Source of the DNA: Microscilla marina ATCC 23134
Lineage (GTDB): Bacteria; Bacteroidota; Bacteroidia; Cytophagales; Microscillaceae
Assembly (NCBI RefSeq): GCF_000169175.1
Contig: NZ_AAWS01000014.1
Coordinates: 150,020 to 214,019 of the forward strand
DNA: 64,000 nucleotides
Direction: 5' to 3'
Shown piece by piece: positions 62,938 to 64,000 of the stretch. The position numbers and the translations under genes are program-made. A model generated the notes under the pieces. It was not told the DNA's origin. It worked only from the letters and a program-made list of their open reading frames with translations, and did not search any database. The first letter of the stretch is position 1. Each line of letters begins with the position of its first letter.

Positions 62938-63003
62938 TTATTCGTCTTCATCTATATAGCCGTAGTGCCAATTTTGTTCACTTTCTTTGCTCCAATTAAT
63001 CAT
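62938..63003 (-). CDS. 21-codon ORF overlapping the putative immunity gene end
   Basis: ATG 63003 to TAA 62938 encodes MINWSKESEQNWHYGYIDED and one more Glu. The ATG overlaps the stop of the larger gene in another frame. It is either a tiny coupled gene or a sign that a frameshift separated an acidic tail from the larger protein. Confidence 0.3.
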   Translation of the reverse strand: MINWSKESEQNWHYGYIDEDE

Positions 63004-63709
63004 ACCATTTAGAACCTTCCACCTTTGCCTTATTGAATAGGTTAGTCAAACGAACCAACTCTTTTTCAGACGATTTACTTGTTACTTGATGAATGTCTGC
63101 TACTGCTTGCAAAAAGAGGTGTTTGTTGTCGCCAAGCCATTCTGTTTTGTAGGCATTCATTGCGTTTATTTTGTGATAATCAAATGACTCTATATGCCCT
63201 TGCCCTATGAAATTAGCCCAGTAAACTCCTTCGAACATGCCTTGTATTGTTATAGGGTTGTAATACTTGTCGTCCTCCAAATCATAATAGTGGTTTAGTG
63301 GATGAATAAAAGCATATTCTGTATTATCTTGTTGATGAACAGTTTTAAATTGTTCTAACAGTAAATCCTGCTTAGGTTTTTCTTCAATTAAATCACTGCT
63401 GAAAGTAAATAAAATGCGAGCTCCCATTCCAAAAGCAAGACCTATTTCCCACTCATAAGGGGATGACCCTCCAAGATCAAATCCAAATATGTAATCTTTT
63501 TTAGGGATTTTGGCAATCATTTCCTGATACACTTGCTCAGGGTCACTACTATTTATCTTGTATTTTTTATCATTCCAATCTGTTATAATCCATTCAACTT
63601 GTTTGATAAAACTGATGTCAAACAATTTTTGCAACATTAGTTGTAATAGCTCTCCATCATCTAATGGTTTGTTGATGGTTTTGGCTTTCCATATAAATTT
63701 TTGACTCAT
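62996..63709 (-). CDS. putative immunity protein
   Basis: 237 residues, soluble, acidic, with no signal peptide. Features are FGFDLGGSSPYEWEIGLAFGMG, a Tyr/Asp/His-rich centre (HPLNHYYDLEDDKYYNP) and a helical C-terminus. I do not recognise the family. Its ATG lies 5 bases after the stop of the partial gene to its right, as in toxin/immunity pairs, and its soluble, acidic character fits an immunity protein against a cytosolic toxin. This is inference from arrangement. Confidence 0.55.
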   Translation of the reverse strand: MSQKFIWKAKTINKPLDDGELLQLMLQKLFDISFIKQVEWIITDWNDKKYKINSSDPEQVYQEMIAKIPKKDYIFGFDLGGSSPYEWEIGLAFGMGARILFTFSSDLIEEKPKQDLLLEQFKTVHQQDNTEYAFIHPLNHYYDLEDDKYYNPITIQGMFEGVYWANFIGQGHIESFDYHKINAMNAYKTEWLGDNKHLFLQAVADIHQVTSKSSEKELVRLTNLFNKAKVEGSKWYD

Positions 63710-63714
63710 AGGTA

Positions 63715-64000
63715 CTATCTGTTTTGAAACTTGACTATTTTATTTTTCCCAGTTATATAGTATATGTTTACATCGAACTTGAGTAAGTTTTTATTATATT
63801 CCGCTGCCGCCTTATTTGGCAACAAATAATTAACTTTATCCACTTTTAGCCCATTACTACCCACAACCTTGTTGTTTCTTATGAATATATAATCCTCTAG
63901 CTGTTTTTTATGAGTAGGGTTTGTTGATATTCTAACTTTCTCGTCAATATGTTTAAAATCCCATATAGCTTTGCGACTTGCATCATAAGAATCGACTGAC
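63715..64000 (-). CDS. C-terminal 94 residues of a larger protein, possible toxin domain
   Basis: The frame enters from the right edge and ends at TAG 63715-63717. The visible part is basic (many Lys, Asn, Arg), for example AIWDFKHIDEKVRISTNP and VVGSNGLKVDKVNYLLPN. A small basic domain at the very C-terminus followed at once by an acidic protein gene is the layout of polymorphic toxins. The N-terminal part is outside the window. Confidence 0.55.
   Translation of the reverse strand, partial: SVDSYDASRKAIWDFKHIDEKVRISTNPTHKKQLEDYIFIRNNKVVGSNGLKVDKVNYLLPNKAAAEYNKNLLKFDVNIYYITGKNKIVKFQNR

Overview
The window looks like chromosome from a marine gliding Bacteroidetes of the order Cytophagales. 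It most resembles a Microscilla-type genome, but that placement is my inference from gene content. The support is: low-to-moderate GC, A-rich translation starts without Shine-Dalgarno sequences, a TTG/TAnnTTTG promoter in front of dps, a PorV homologue of the type IX secretion system (T9SS), large exoproteins with T9SS-type C-terminal sorting domains, and short families typical of the phylum (DUF6702, DUF6935). I saw no rRNA, tRNA or CRISPR array.

Layout. 1-1.5 kb: tail of a probable M16 peptidase, ispF and a small lipoprotein. 1.5-9.0 kb, minus strand: a compact signalling block with a transmembrane Ser/Thr kinase, a LysM-bearing pseudokinase, a PP2C phosphatase with its own LysM-like tail, a VWA-FHA membrane protein and a zinc-knuckle FHA protein. 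9.6-14.8 kb: purE, the divergent oxyR/dps pair, a VOC protein with an arylamine N-acetyltransferase, and an orphan SiaC/SiaB pair. 15.1-23.6 kb: a flippase, porV, a TetR regulator and a GT2-methyltransferase-GT39 glycosylation operon. 24.6-27.0 kb: a HAMP/GAF/PAS coiled-coil sensor without a kinase domain. 27.3-32.4 kb: two tandem DUF4157 proteins with a predicted cysteine-protease-like domain, sharing a near-identical 1.08 kb upstream and 5' module. 32.9-42 kb: DUF6702 protein, rseP, dxr with a 41-codon membrane ORF, DUF6935 protein, a DivIC/FtsB-like protein, an M1 aminopeptidase and a biotin carrier. 42-50 kb: a T9SS subtilase and a 1633-residue BNR/PKD exoprotein. 50-59 kb: pyrH-frr, two very basic exported proteins, a fused alpha/beta E1 dehydrogenase, ferritin and a 2Fe-2S ferredoxin. 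59-64 kb: an OmpA-like TPR protein, then an accessory stretch with a KilA-N protein, a coupled pair of paralogues, an XRE regulator, and at the edge a probable toxin C-terminus followed 5 nt later by a putative immunity gene.

How the parts may work together. The kinase, pseudokinase, phosphatase and FHA proteins form a complete write/erase/read phosphothreonine circuit whose periplasmic modules could sense the cell wall. IspF and Dxr are two steps of the MEP isoprenoid pathway. OxyR, Dps and ferritin handle peroxide and iron. PorV would export the subtilase and the BNR/PKD protein.

The most unusual locus is the DUF4157 tandem. A conserved N-terminal module of the kind linked to extracellular contractile injection systems is kept near-identical between two genes, while the C-terminal parts, including the putative Cys-His-Asp domain, have diverged. 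The second is the partial toxin/immunity pair at the right edge.
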